NCBI RefSeq assembly: GCF_003597395.2
Contig: NC_133774.1
Coordinates: forward strand, 37,138,048-37,202,047
DNA: 64,000 nucleotides
Origin: Chelonoidis abingdonii
Taxonomy: Eukaryota > Chordata > Testudines > Testudinidae
Direction of reading: 5' to 3'
The translations under genes were made by a program, and so were the position numbers. A model generated the notes under the pieces. The model had not been told where the DNA came from and made no database searches. It saw nothing but the letters and a program-made list of their open reading frames with translations. Shown in pieces: positions 10,287-22,540 of the stretch. Within the stretch, counting starts at the first letter, position 1. Every line of letters begins with the position of its first letter.

Positions 10287-10910
10287 CAGGGCTGGAGCAA
10301 GGAAGTTTCACGTCCTAAGTGAAACTTCCACCTTGTGTCCCTCCCACAGCCCTGCGGCAGCTCCCCGCCCCTCCTCCACCCTGAGGCACCCCCAGGTCCC
10401 TTTCTGGCCCCTCCCTGCCCTAAGGCTTCCCCCACCCAGGAGCCGTGCAGCACCTCCCCACCCCAGCTCATGTCTGCTCCGCATCCTTCCCAAGCACGCA
10501 ACCCTGCTCTAATTCTCCTCTCAGGCTTGCGGCGCCAAACAGCTGATTGGTGCTGCAAGCCTGGGAGGCAGAAGTGGAGCAGCGACCCTGCGGCACCCCC
10601 ACCCCCGCAGCAGTTCCCTCCCTGCCCTAAGGCTTCCCCCACCCAGGAGCCGTGCAGCACCTCCCCACCCCAGCTCATGTCTGCTCCGCATCCTTCCCAA
10701 GCACGCAACCCTGCTCTAATTCTCCTCTCAGGCTTGCGGCGCCAAACAGCTGATTGGTGCTGCAAGCCTGGGAGGCAGAAGTGGAGCAGCGACCATGCGC
10801 TCGGGGAGGAACTGCTGTAAAAAAATTTGGGGGGCACCGCTTTTTGGAGCCCCCAAATCTTGGCGCCCTAGGCAACCGCCTAGTTTGCCTTAATGGTAGC
10901 ACTGGCCCTG
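10287..10910. mobile_element. 624-bp hAT non-autonomous element with internal tandem duplication
   Basis: The ends begin CAGGGCTGG and close CTGGCCCTG. The 8-bp duplication CCTGCTTC is exact at 10279-10286 and 10911-10918, diagnostic of hAT. Inside, 10409-10587 and 10616-10794 are identical by eye over about 179 bp at an offset of 207 bp, including the GCGGCGCCAAACAGCTG segment. This duplication underlies the 272-codon minus-strand frame (10019-10837) and the 161-codon plus-strand frame (10335-10820), both low-complexity and without a domain. Confidence 0.9.
10409..10797 (+). repeat. Tandem duplication, 207-bp unit, about 1.9 copies
   Basis: Copy 1 starts CCCTCCCTGCCC at 10409 and copy 2 starts with the same text at 10616. 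They stay identical by eye until ACCCTG (10587-10590) versus ACCATG (10794-10797). Exact identity over about 179 bp inside an otherwise aged element indicates recent duplication, unequal exchange, or an assembly artefact. Confidence 0.9.
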
Positions 10911-10918
10911 CCTGCTTC

Positions 10919-12198
10919 CATTTAAGTCAATCGGAGTTTCACTTTCATAAAAGCAGCCTGTAGTGTCAGATTGCATTTGGTGGTTATATATTCCTGTTCT
11001 TTCCCTAATCATTACAGGAATATAAATTTAGAAGCTATATCCCCAATTATGCCAACACTTAGGCATGTATTTAGCTCTAAGCACTCGAGTAATTCCACCA
11101 GCTTCAGTGGAAACACTCAGGTGACTAAAATGTAAGCACATATATAACATCCAGTTCATAGGATCAGAGTCCCTGTTTCTATTTGTTTTATCCTAGCAAA
11201 TACAGCTAGCAACCTCTGAAACCATCCCCATGTCAAATAAATGTTCCAATATATTACATCTGTACTGCATGTAAAATGCATGTAACGTACATAGTTTACC
11301 TGATTTAATACCAAAAGTCTAGGAACTGGAGGTGTTAAAAATAGAAATCCAATCACATTAAATCCATTTACTTATTTACATTCAATTTCCAACACACCTA
11401 GGTTTGTACTTCTGTGCTTACATGGTTAACAAAACAAGCCAGTGTTGTTTATGCTGAATACATTTCTGCATACATGTGCAATGTATGAAGTCATATGCTG
11501 AATATAGGAAACATATGTTATTTAATACGGTGACTCACACACTGAGTGATGTAGTCTAAAGGGTATATTCTCTCTTGGCGAATGAAAGTACTCTCAATAA
11601 TGCTAATAATCCCATAAATCCCAGAGGGCCTTGTCTGTTTGCGAGTATCTGCAGCCTTCTGAGCTGTGTAATCTGTGCAAGGTGACAGATGCTAGCTATG
11701 CATGAGAAAAAAATCACTTCACTTCCCTTTATGCCACTTAGCCTCCAGCTCAATGGCAGGCAGTTACTGAGCTACCACTACCCCCAGTTCTCAGGCCAGT
11801 CCACCCCAGCCAAGGTCACTTCAACTGCCACAGAGCTAAGGCAACATCCTTGCACAGGCTCCAGAAGACTGACTGTCTCTCAGGCCAATCTGAAGTTGGC
11901 TGATCTGCCAAGCTAAGAAACCTAATCTGTCTGGGGCAGAAGGGTGACTATCTGCAACAACCTTTGGAGGGGGTGTCCCTCTCTCTCCCTCATGACTGCT
12001 GTGGATGATTTTGGATAACAGGGAATGGCAGATTAATATAGTCCTCCAAGACAGAGTGCTGTCAGCCAAGGAAAGCATAAATATATGGGCATGTTAAAAT
12101 ACTAGGGAACACAAAACTCCAGCAATTTGCCCATGAGTTTCTTTGTCATATCTGGACATGGGCTGGACAATCTGGGGAGGGATCATCCGTGGAATATC
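10919..12198. other. No gene recognised
   Basis: Repeat-like phrases occur near 11058-11140 (CTTAGGCATGTATTTAG, CAGCTTCAGTGGAAACACTCAG). Overlapping frames at 11556-12078 on both strands have no domain. No RNA gene or exon can be supported. Confidence 0.45.
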
Positions 12199-12201
12199 TA
12201 A

Positions 12202-12383
12202 GGGCTTGTCTACATGGGGAAATAGTTATTCCTCAATATCTGCTCTGCACTACGTCCCCTTAGTGTGGACACTTTTAATGTGGAATAAAAGTGTTCACAT
12301 GAGGAGTTAGCATGGAATAGCTATAATGCTTTAAATTCACACACTTGCTTATTTTGCAAGAGCTTCCCCATATAGGCATGCCC
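12202..12383. mobile_element. 182-bp PIF/Harbinger-like MITE with TAA flanks
   Basis: The left end GGGCTTGTCTACATGGGGAA and the inverted right end GGGCATGCCTATATGGGGAA agree at 16 of 20 positions. TAA lies on both sides (12199-12201, 12384-12386), the target duplication expected for PIF/Harbinger. No reading frame. The ends resemble those of the elements at 1662, 40834 and 49531. Confidence 0.8.
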
Positions 12384-12386
12384 TAA

Positions 12387-14084
12387 CATAGCATTTAATG
12401 ACTGCTAGAGAGGAGGATATTTTCCCCTTCTGAACAGGAACAACCTCCTCAGCTTCAGAGTGCTAGAAAACCACAAGTCATCGGCAAGGCAGCATGCAGT
12501 CTCACCTGTCCAGACCAGCCATGTGGTAGACTGGAACCCAGTAACTCTTTATATGCTGGAGCTCCTTCACATCTTGCCACATTATCCATGAGCTATGAGC
12601 CACATACAGGTTATTGTCTGCAGGGGAAGGTCTTAAATAAATAGGGACAAATGAACACTTATAAAAATGAGCCTGTCTGATGCATACAGGCAGCTGAGAA
12701 CTGAAGCACACAGCAGCCATAGTGCCCATGGCAGAAGTCCACCCTCCCCCAATGAGAATGGAGGGGATTTCCAGGCCGTAATGACTGCCCTGTATGGTTG
12801 GAAGAGGTGGTTTGTGAAAAACTAAGGATTTTTTTTAAAAGGTCATCATGACAAACTTTCAAACTTTTGGTCCCGCAGCCTGAAAAATTCCACCAATCCT
12901 GCAAGAAGTGTGGGTGGGTGGGTGGATTTTTAAACAGGAATATAGCAATATCCCTTTTGCAGGGCAGGGAATCCCCTGAGAAAATTAGAGTGAAGGAAAG
13001 AATGTTAAGGTTCCAGGACTGCAGTGATTGTTTTACATTTTCAAAGATACATTCAAAATGTAAAGGACTACAGGCTTACTTTTTCAAAGTTAAAATTAAC
13101 ACTGGCACTTCCTCCAAACCAGGGAGCCCATGACCAGGGCCTTTTTCGGCCTCTCAGTTTACCCTGCTTCTAAAGTCAGCATAAACATTGCCCAAGAATC
13201 TCTGCTTCAGGCACACAATATCAATTATTCTGTCATAAAACAACCCTAAATAATCAGAGAGTTTCCCTTTCTCTCTAACATCTGGAGCCGGTTCAAAGGC
13301 CACCGGAGTCAGCCATTAACTTCCCTTTAATTGGTTACACAATTGCAGTAGGCCTGCTGGTATAAATGGTCAGTTCTGAAGAACACCTTTCTCTGTGTGT
13401 ATTTTTGGGCCAGAGGTGGGGATGAGGGTGTGTGTGTGTGAGAAAAGACACATTGTGGCATGAGATAGAATGTTGATTACAAACCCACAATTTTTCTGTA
13501 ATTGGGCCTCATTAATAAATTCCTCAGTGTTCCAAAAGGCAGGAGAGGTAAAACTAGTGCCACGGGGATCAGAGCAACAGGAATCTGTAAGGATTCTAGA
13601 CCACAGAGTTAATTACACTTAATCAGCTCAGAGAAGTTCTGTATTCAAAGAATAAAACCTATGATTCACAAAATACCCCTGCCAGCAGGGAACCAGATTC
13701 TCTCCATTTATAGTCATATCTTCACCTATTTTGTCCTCTTTGATACCTCTATTTTGAGCAGGAAGTGACCCTCTCTACTGAAACTCTAAGTGCCCTGTGC
13801 TGTCCTTGACCACTGCACAAAACTTGCCACAGGAGATGTGCACATCTTTGTAAGTCTGCGAGAAGATCCCTGATGTGAAGTGGAAAAACACTTGGGTGCA
13901 TTCCATTACAAATATTTCTCAATATGGGTCCCAGACTGAGAGATGTTTGGAACAGTTTCAGGTGCACAGAATACATATTCGTTATGTATTGTTATTTGAG
14001 GTGACCTAGATAGCACAATAGTTTTATAAACAGTGCAAGATTCCCTCCCTGGGAAAGACTGATAAAAGAGGTGGGTTTTAAGGT
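12387..14084. other. No gene recognised
   Basis: This is mixed sequence with a short TGTG tract near 13427-13439. Overlapping frames at 12502-13133 and 13749-13976 have no recognised domain. I saw no repeat boundaries. Confidence 0.45.
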
Positions 14085-15420
14085 TTCATAGATTCCAAGA
14101 GCAGAAGGAACCAATAATGATACAGAAGGTCAGACTAGATAACACAGGCCATAGAACTTCCACAAAATAATTCCTAGAGCAGAGGTGGGCAAACTTTTTG
14201 GCCCGAGGGCCACATCTGGGTATAGAAATGGTATGGCGGGCCATGAATACTCACGAAATTGGTGGTTGGGGTGTGGAGGGGTGGGGGAGGGCTCCGACTG
14301 AGGGTGCAGGCACCGGGGTGGGGGTGAGGGGTTGGGGGTGTAGGAGGGTGCACCAAGCCGGGACCGAAGGGTTTGGATAGCAGGAGGAGGATCAGGGATG
14401 GGGCAGAGGTGCACGCTCTGGGCAGTGCTTACCTCCAGCAGCTCCCAGAAGCAGCAGCATGTCCCCTTTCCAGCTCTAGGCAGAGGCACAACCAAGCGGC
14501 TCTGCACACTGCCCTGTCTGCAGGCGCCCCTGCAACTCCCACTGGCTATGGTTCCTGGCCAATGGGAGCTGTGGGGGCAGCGTGCGGAGCCCCCTCACTG
14601 CCCCTACGCGAAGGAGCCGGAGAGGGGACATGCCACTGCTTCTGAAAGCCACACTGAGCAGGGCAAGCCCTGGACCCTACTCCCCAGCAGGATCTTGAGG
14701 GCCAGATTAAAAAGTCTGGAGGGCCAGATGTGGCTTCCAGGCCATAGTTTGCCCACCCCTGTCCTAGAGCATAGCTTGCAGAAAAACTTTTAATCTTCAT
14801 TTAAATGTGGTCAGTGATGGAGAATCCAGCACAACCCTCGGTAAATTGTAATGGTTAATTACTTTCACTGTTAAAAATTTACATCTTACTACCAGTCCGA
14901 ATTTGTCTATCTTCAACTTCCAGCCATTGGATCATGTTATACCTTTCTATGCTAGATTGAAGAGCCCATTATTAAATATTTGCTCCCCATGTAGATACTT
15001 ATAGACTATAATCAAGTCACCCCTTAACCTTCTCTTTCTTAAGCTAAATAAATGGAGCTCTTTCAGTCTATCACTACACAGTGTATTTCCTAATCCTTTA
15101 ATAATTCTCGTAGCTCTTCTCTGAACCCTCTCCTATTTATCAACATCCTTCTTGGATCATGGACACCAGAACTGGACATAGCATTCAATCAGCAGTTGCA
15201 CTAGTGCCAACCATAGAGGTAAAATAACTGCTCTAATCCTACTTGGGATTCCCCTGGTTTATGCAACCCAGGATCGCATTAGCTGTTTTGGCCAGAGCAT
15301 TCCAATAGAAGTTCATGTTTAGCTGATTATCCCCCATGACCACCCAGTCTTTTTCAGAGTCACTGCTTCCCAGGATAGTGTCCCTCATCCTGTAAGGATG
15401 GCCTGTTCTTGTTCCTAGAT
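14085..15420 (-). mobile_element. CR1 LINE, antisense, 3' part, split by a hAT element
   Basis: The plus strand starts TTTCATAGATTCCAAGAGCAG, the inverse of a CR1 3' terminus. After the hAT element (14180-14761) it resumes at about 14770 and passes through phrases I know as inverse CR1 3' UTR and C-terminal coding text (AACTGGACATAGCATTC at 15171, TTCAGAGTCACTGCTTCCCAG at 15354). It fades at about 15420, so it is 5'-truncated. No intact frame remains. Confidence 0.75.
14180..14761. mobile_element. 582-bp hAT non-autonomous element with perfect 8-bp TSD
   Basis: The ends are CAGAGGTGGGCAAAC and, inverted, CAGGGGTGGGCAAAC, classic Charlie-like hAT ends. TCCTAGAG is duplicated exactly at 14172-14179 and 14762-14769. 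Inner arms (GGGCCACATCTGG at 14208 and CCAGATGTGGC at 14724) extend the symmetry. The interior is G-rich on the plus strand at 14262-14350. Frames up to 131 codons here are compositional and show no hAT dimerisation domain. Confidence 0.92.
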
Positions 15421-15790
15421 TTGAAGAAAGAGAATATACTTAATAGGCAAGAATAAAGATTTTTAGCAAGGAAGGTAGGAATAGTGAAGGCCAAAAGTGG
15501 AATAAAGAGAGGAAGGGAACAGAAAGCGCTGGAGAGAAAACAGAGTGGAAATGTAAAATGGGGAAAGATTGAGGACTTTGAAGATGCTTGAATTTGAGTG
15601 GGATAAAATTTGTCCTCACAAACTTTTTTTCTCTGAAAAATTGAAATTGGTGTCAACTGAGACATTTTGCAAATTCTGTCAGTTTTGATTAATCGTTTTA
15701 GTTGGGGGGGAGGGGTTGGTACTAGATTCACAAAGCAATTTAGGTGCCATTGATAAAACCAAAAGGAGTAGACAGATCCCTTATATTCTA
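15421..15790. other. No gene recognised
   Basis: The sequence is purine-rich at 15420-15600 and then A/T-rich with a G run near 15703-15709. The 123-codon minus-strand frame (15360-15731) overlaps the CR1 end and has no domain. Confidence 0.45.
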
Positions 15791-16250
15791 TAGTTCAGCG
15801 GTTAGGGCACTCACCAGGGACATAGGCGACCCAGGCTGGAATCCCCACTCTGGAGTAAGGACTTGAACCTAGGTTTCCTCCTACCCCTGAGAGGAGAGTG
15901 TCCTAAGCACCAGGCTACTGGCTGTTCTGGAGTGCATGTGGTGGGGGGGGAGGTGTCTCGAAATCTCTTCTGAGGAATTGTTCCAAAGGACCAGGGACTG
16001 GAACCCATGTGAGTGCCCTGACCACCCAGGCTATCCAGTTATTCTCCCTTTCTGTCTCTGGTCCAAGGAGTGTGTAATTAATTTATGCAAAGTGAAAAAG
16101 CTTCAACAGCAGAGATTGAGAGAGCCCTGTTCCAAAATAACCAATAGCCTGGGGGTTAGGGCCCTTGCCTTGGAAGGGAAGAGGTCTGTATTCCAAAGCA
16201 CAGATTCCACAAGTGAGTACTCTAACCACTGGGCTATAGGGTATAAGAGG
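15791..16250. repeat. tRNA-like SINE-type fragments
   Basis: GGTTAGGGCACTCACCAGGG (15800) followed by GGCTGGAATCCCC (15834) has the spacing and feel of a tRNA-derived SINE head. A similar GGGTTAGGGCCCTTGCCTTGG occurs at 16152, and an inverted partner (ACTCTAACCACTGGGCTATAGG) at 16220. The boundaries are not clear, and the family is unknown to me. Confidence 0.4.
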
Positions 16251-16284
16251 AACACCTCTTCCTCCTCCTTTTGTGCATGGCATC

Positions 16285-16963
16285 TGTGATGGTGTTCAAC
16301 TCACCACTGCAGCACCTCCTGCTGGCTCTCTGGGGAATTGGCTTAGTTTACCAGTGTGCCTTCCTCTGGTGACATCTTGCCTCCATCACTTCTGCTCCAG
16401 GAAGCATGTCACCCCCAGGATCACCGCATCCTCTTCCAGATGCAGCTCTCCGGCTGTGCCCCACTCTGTTGTCCCTCCAGCCAGCCACTGTCCAGCCACT
16501 TCCTCTTCAATGGTGAGTGACAACAAAGGGGGGCGGGGGGTGACCCAGACCCAACCACTACTTCAGGTCCCAGCCCTGAGACCCTATAGCTGGCAGCCAT
16601 GTGCTGCATCACCCCGCAGTCTATTTCCCTGGGCCACTTCCCCGCAGCCCTAGCACCTCCTCTGCCCTTGTCTCAGGGACTCAGTCTATCAGTAGGCAGC
16701 GGAAAGCTCGCTCCCACTTCCCTGATCCACCCAGCACTGCTCTGTCCCAGGTGCTATCTTCCTTCCTTCTGCGAGGCAGTCGGTCCTCCCTCCTTGAGCT
16801 TCAGGGAGTGACTGAAGCTCCTCTGCCCAACAGCCCTTCTTATATGCCACAGCCTGGTCCTGACTGGATGCCGCTATAAGCCCTCTCCTGATTGGCTGCC
16901 TCCTGTGCAGCCGCCAAAGGGTTGCTTTAACCCCTTATGGGCCAGTGTGGGGCAGATGCCCCA
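16285..16963 (-). mobile_element. LTR-like element, antisense
   Basis: On the minus strand the sequence starts near 16963 (TGGGGCATCTGCC), carries a TATA-type box GGCATATAAGAAGG (plus-strand 16834-16848) and a downstream GCTTCAGTCACTCCCTG block, and ends CACCATCACA at 16285. The architecture is that of a turtle LTR promoter. I could not find a matching target duplication, so the boundaries are approximate. The frames at 16273-16879 are low-complexity and not called. Confidence 0.55.
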
Positions 16964-19892
16964 CTGCTGCGCCCAAGTCCTCCTGTGAATCTAACCTTTT
17001 GCTTTATTTTTGTTAAAGGAAAAAGATGTCCTAAACTGGAGTTAAACATTTCTTTTGACCCAAAACAAACAATTTTCCAACTTTCTGGGTCACCGAAAAT
17101 TCCCCCAAAATTTGGTTTGGGGTTGACCTGAAATGATTTCCCTTCCCCCAACCCCAGAATTCCTAGTGCACTGGGAAAAAACAGTTATTCTCACAGCTCT
17201 AAATTCAAAGAGGGAGGTGACGTGCTCAGAGCAATAGACCATGCTTGTTATGCATGTCATAAAAGGATTAAGCAGAAGATGGAGTTGGAATTGTATAATA
17301 CCCATCTACTGCTTACCACGTCACACAGTGTGTGTGTGTTTGTGTGTGTGTGAGACGCACACACACACAAAGAGAGAAAGAGAGCGCACGCCAGTTATGC
17401 CTGGCCCACAGAGGGTAAAGAACTGTTAACCAAATATCTCAAGTGGTAGAAGTCTGTGTTTTTAAGATGAAGGGCTAGGGGTCTCCTCTAAGCTCTGCTG
17501 ATGTGTGTGTGTGTTTGAATCCTCTAGTAACGGTATTTGCTATGTGCATCACATGAATCCATTAAAACTGTATGTAATGGAGGTGGGGAGGCAGAACAAA
17601 TATATAGTCAGCAGTAAATGGAAAGTGAGTAAGGAAAATATGTACCGCCAAGAGCACTGGGTTTTTGGTTAAATGCTCTGTTTAAGTTTTCCCCAGTGTA
17701 AAAGTCTCTCCTTACATCTGAAATCCTGATGTCACATGTAATAAGTGAAAACAGAAAACCAAAAGTGAAAGCACAGCTCCAATGATCAAGTCCCATCTGT
17801 TCCCCTCTTTCTCTAGTCCATGACTTGCTCCCTTATATTTGGGAATCCTCCAGCCTCAGCATCTATTTATTTAATTTTAATTTTATTTTTATAAGTGACC
17901 CTTGAGTATAATGGAAGAATAAACATTTCAGTTTTCACAGACTTGCCGCTTTTCATGGGAGCTTAGCTGCCTTCAGTGTGTTTACAAAACATGGCTGCGT
18001 CATCTCATTTGTGAGTGTGATGATTCTTGGCCTATCTGAATACAGCGCTGCCAAGCTCATACTTAAATGCAGTATTCATGACGTTTTGATAGTCCCCAAA
18101 GGAATTTTTGATGTAAATGTAGAGTCAAACAGGGTCGTTGTACAGTCCAGCTTTATAATATAATATTATCAAATCACCCACACTTAGATCAGTAATGGGC
18201 ACTCTAGCACACGTGAGAGTGTTGGTGTAACCCACATACCTGCTGCGTGAGGTGTTCTGCCCCATCTAGTAGCACCGAGACCACTTAAAGAGAGCAAGAC
18301 TGGGTCTGCTACAGCCTTAGCTAACAGCCAGTTGGCTTTTGGCTCATGCACACTAAGCTCCGGAGATCCCCAGTTTAATCCCGCTGACGATGGGGCTCTG
18401 TCAGCATTACATTAGCATAGAATAAGAGCTTGCTTGCATTAGGTAATGGCCTTGGTCCACTCTATACATTGATCTATTTAGTAACAACCTCTACCCTTCT
18501 TCATTTGCTGTGTAATTACTGTGTTTTACAGACAAAGAGAGCTTCAAGCACACTGATTTTTTTTTTTTTTCCCAGATGGGTCAGGCAAAGTAGTCCTGGA
18601 AAAAGCTTGCAAGCTTCCTGCTGTCTGTGCTGCAGGACACTAGAACCTGCCAAACTATGGGATACCAAACAAGCAAGGAGTCAAGGAATATCAGATCACT
18701 GTTGCTAGTGCACAAACCAGCTGCAGAGTTATCAGGAATTAAGGTAACATTTCAAGTAAGATGGTTACAATATGGCCATATTTTGAGCAAATGTGGGAGG
18801 CAAGTCAACAGCCTGGCTGTTGGCTGCCCCAAGGACATTGAGGCCTGTAGGCTTCTCTTCCTTTGTGTGCATAAGTCCCATGGATCTGTTTCTAACACCA
18901 AATGGTGACAATGTTAAAAGATTTTGATTAGAGAGAAAGCTCTTCTTTTGTTGAATGAAATGGCTCCTAGAAGGCAAGCTCTGCAGGCAGGATAACAGCT
19001 TTAACACACTACGCTAACCTTCTTAAGCCTCTTGGTTAAGGTGTTGGGCAAGATCCTGGCCCCCAATGGGCCTGCTTTGACCCACACCCGGAAGACAATT
19101 AAACCAGCTGTTTGGGGATTTCCCTATCATAGAAGGAAGGTGGATGAAGCACTTCAGTGGAATTGCCTGACTTACACTAGCGTAAGCAACAGGAGAATCA
19201 AATCTCCTGCTCCATGCGCTGTTTTCCTATGTATATTTTTAATTCTTTATTCTGCACAGTACTCCGGTGAAGGTTTGGCATGTAAATATTCCAGGCTGGT
19301 GGGGGTTTTTTTGACTGGGATCCACACCATTGATTGCACTGTAGATTAACTTTAGCATTTACCCATGAAGCTATTTCACTCAGCTGTTAGCAAAGGCAGT
19401 CTGAAGCCAGAGAACAGAGGGAGCTTGACCTTCTTGCTGCCTGTTTCCAAATAGCAAGGCCCTGAGCAGCCTTACTCCAGGGGCTCTTTCCCTAGTAATT
19501 CAATTCATTCCCGTAGAAACTACAGAAAACAAATAGCAACACTGTCCCCTGTGTTATGTGATTATGAGGAGACCCCTGCCACTCAAACACTAGTAGAATT
19601 ATGAGCTGATACTACGTACAGAGTGCAAAGGTGTTGCTGGCTAACCCCTCCTTTTTAAAGTCGTTCTGTCCTTCCTTTTCTCTACATCCACCAAGCCCAA
19701 GGCTATTCTGTCTGGTATGCACAGACTGTTCAGCTTCAATCAGAGTTTCACTGCATTTTGGCTCATAAACCTGTTCATTCCAAACACCAACTCTGCAGTC
19801 ACAGAGTCAAGCGTCTTAATCTAGTCATTGACTGACTCTGCAAACTCCTGTCTTCATCTCTCAGGCTCTCGTAAACCAGCACTTTGGGGGCA
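16964..19892. other. No gene recognised; contains a GT/CA tract
   Basis: This is mostly unassigned. Microsatellite at 17329-17368. A dispersed-repeat-like segment at 18190-18405 (CACCGAGACCACTTAAAGAG, CCCAGTTTAATCCC) may be an old SINE; no boundaries are seen. A T-rich run is at 18558-18570. Frames of 60-105 codons lack domains. Confidence 0.4.
17329..17368. repeat. Paired GT tract and CA tract
   Basis: A (GT)n stretch with one interruption is followed by GAGACG and a (CA)n stretch, so the two halves are near reverse complements and could form a hairpin. Short AG-rich sequence follows. Confidence 0.85.
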
Positions 19893-20506
19893 TGTGGTGG
19901 GGTGGAGGATCCACGTTTAGTTCAGGGTGAGTGCACCCCGGCCTTCAAGCTATCCTCTGTCTCAAGACAATGAGTCCCAGTGGATAAAGTCAATAGGGTT
20001 GCCTTGTCAGCAGAGCAGTGAGGCTTAGTGGCCAGAGTCAATAGGTTTGCCCTGATCCGCAGAGTGATAAGGCCTAATTGCCAGAGTCAATGGTTTTGCC
20101 CTGATCTGCAGGGTGGTAAGGCCCAGTGGCTGGAGTCCCCCCCCCGGGCTCCTTCCTACCATGACTCCTTCAGTCTTGGTCTAGACATCTTCAGGATCTC
20201 TGGTCTCCTCAGGTTGTGCTGTTCCCAGGGGCTCCGACCTTTGAGTGCTGTCTTCAGGTACCTGGGCGTCTGCCTGTGTTTTGGCATCTCCAGTTCTCAC
20301 AGTCTATGGTTTCAGCAGCTCCTGGGCTGGAGCCTGTGGCGTGTGTCCTTTCTCTCTGGTGGTCAGGCCAGACTGAGTTGGGCTACTCCCTTTTATAGTA
20401 GCACTACACTTGGTGCATGCCTGGTAGGGCTGTGGGTGCATAGCTTCTTCAGCCCACAGTGAGAAATCAACCCTTCCCCATCCAGTGCAGAGTGCACCCC
20501 ATCACA
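19893..20506 (-). mobile_element. LTR-like element, antisense, with internal 49-bp tandem repeat
   Basis: The minus strand begins TGTGATGGGGTGCACTCTG at 20506, contains a TATA box CTATAAAAGGGAG (plus-strand about 20386-20398) and ends in CCACCCCACCACA at 19893. This is LTR-like (TG...CA). About 49-bp units repeat three times at 19978-20125, each with an AGAGTCAAT-like core and GCCCTGATC. No target duplication is found, so the ends are provisional. The 144-codon frame at 20028-20462 is a by-product. Confidence 0.6.
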
Positions 20507-22537
20507 GAGAGTTAATTGTAATACATGTGTGTGACGGAAACAAAGGGAAGAAAAAGATATCAAAGCAGATCCTGCAAACCCTGACTCTAGTGAGTAGTCC
20601 CATTGAAGTCAATTGTCCTCTATATGTGTGTCCTCTTGTGAAAAAGAGTTTCACCAAAACTCAGTTGGAGACTCCAGCTGAAGGCTAGATTGTATGTGGC
20701 CTTGAATGGGTGCCCAAGAATATGATGGGGAGAGACAGGGCCCCATAACCCTCTCTTTGCACATATGCAGTCTCTGACCTCTGGAAGCAGAGAAGTTGCA
20801 CAAAACCAGAGCCCACAGCTGCTGCAGTCTAGCTAAAAGGAGTGGAGAAAGGGTGGCTCTGACAGCTGGGTCCAGGGGGAGTGCACGCTACTCTCTGTAG
20901 TAGGATGCTCTCCAGGAGTTCCCAAGGCATTACGTCAGCACTATCTCCAACACAGGGCTGTGCTTTAAGCACAACAAAGCCCATTAAAATTATAAGGTAA
21001 AACTGATATTTATTTCACTTTAGCCCATCATAAGACACACCAAGCTCCCCCTGCCTTCAAAGAAAGATACAATCCATAGATAATACAACCACAGCTGGGC
21101 AAAACAACATTCAACCCACCTCCATAATCAGCCCAAAAATATTACACACAAAAATTCTCCCCAGCCCTCCTGTTGCCCAAGGAAACCCAGCTCCAGATGC
21201 CAGATTTTGTTTTCTAATAACAAAAATCAAAAGAAGGATTTTTCAATCTCGGTTAACTTATTTCAGACCAGGGGAAAATGAGAGAGAAAGAAAGAACAAA
21301 TATGAAGTCACTATAAATAGAGAGAGAACACAGAGACCCACTTGCTCTAATATTCTGCACCTAAAGCGAAGCCCAAAATGGCAGCAGCTCATGCAATAGG
21401 CTGGGGGACTGTTCTACATTTACAAGATGCAGTACACAGGTAACAGAATGACAATATTTCTCAGTGCCATAACTACATGCAACACAAACATAACCCATAG
21501 AGAGGGAAAACTGGTTGGTTCTTCAGGTTAACCTGCCACACCTGCGTTAGAGGATGCCTGCTACTTCTCTACTGCATTTGTTAACGCAATCCTCTGTGTA
21601 CTAACCACCAAAAGAAAAGCTAATTAAAAGCAGCATGGTGTCAATGCTGGCTACCAACCAAAGAAAAAACAGTTATGCCATTGAGCAGCCCCAGTGGTGG
21701 CATTAGATGCCTGGTTCTTCCTTCCTCTCCAATGAATGAATTATTTATAGTGATAACAAGAGCTAAGGAACTTGCAACATGTCTCATGTATGGAGGCACC
21801 AGCTGCAAGATTCCCATGACAGCACAGTGCTCGCACCATGGATTCTCTGAATACATCAGGAAGGATTGCTGGACTGGGAATACGCTACTGGGCTCTGCAA
21901 AGGAATAAACAGAATTAAAATGCTCAGGAAACTGAAAAAGAAACTCACCAGCAACTGGGAGTGTGAACCCCAAACTCACCCAGAGTCCTCAAAAATCTGA
22001 TGTGTTAGACTTTTCCTGCTTTGATGTAGCTGGCTGATTAAGCCATCTATTCTACAACACTAAATGGTGAGCTTGGAGTCCATCCTGGCACTCCTCTAGC
22101 TAGGCACCATCCATGGCAACAGGTTGCTGATTTCCCTGGTCACTGAAATGATAAAATTATACAACACATCAACAGAGAAAGCTCCAAACATCACAACTGT
22201 CCAATAATCTATCAGGTCCAGCCAATCTGTCTGGCTTTGGCTTGTACTGTTGGCAGAGGAAAACAATGTCCTTCCTCCCCAAGTTCATAATGATCCTAGA
22301 CCACTGTGCACTCCTATACCATGGGAAGGAGAACTTTCTTCCTGACTTTCATGGACACCACCAGTATACATCAGAATCATGAGGATAGTTAATCTTTCTG
22401 ACTCTCCTGCTAGCAGGCAAAAATATGCATTATACACAGTTGAATAACTTCTACCCCTCCTCTAACACTTTCTATGACATTAGAAAATCTGTTGCAGGAC
22501 TACTAAGAACAGCAGAATTTGGAACAGATGGCACTAA
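20507..22537. other. No gene recognised
   Basis: The sequence includes CATTGAAGTCAATTG near 20602 and repeat-like purine patches. Frames at 21641-21979 (112 codons, minus) and 21675-21908 overlap on opposite strands with no domain. Nothing else can be supported. Confidence 0.45.
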
Positions 22538-22540
22538 CTA

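Noticed and set aside
10409..10797. CRISPR-like or satellite array
   Set aside because: Only two units, without spacers, inside a DNA transposon of a vertebrate genome.
10019..10837. 272-codon minus-strand frame as a gene
   Set aside because: It lies mostly in a hAT element with a tandem duplication; the protein repeats itself for that reason, is compositionally biased, and has no domain.
14398..14793. 131-codon frame as a protein
   Set aside because: It lies in the GC-rich interior of a non-autonomous hAT element with exact target duplications.
16273..16879. 126- and 92-codon frames as exons
   Set aside because: They fall within an antisense LTR-like element and are proline/serine-rich; no consistent splice sites.
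20028..20462. 144-codon frame with hydrophobic C-terminus
   Set aside because: It is inside an antisense LTR-like element and crosses its 49-bp tandem repeat; no domain is present.
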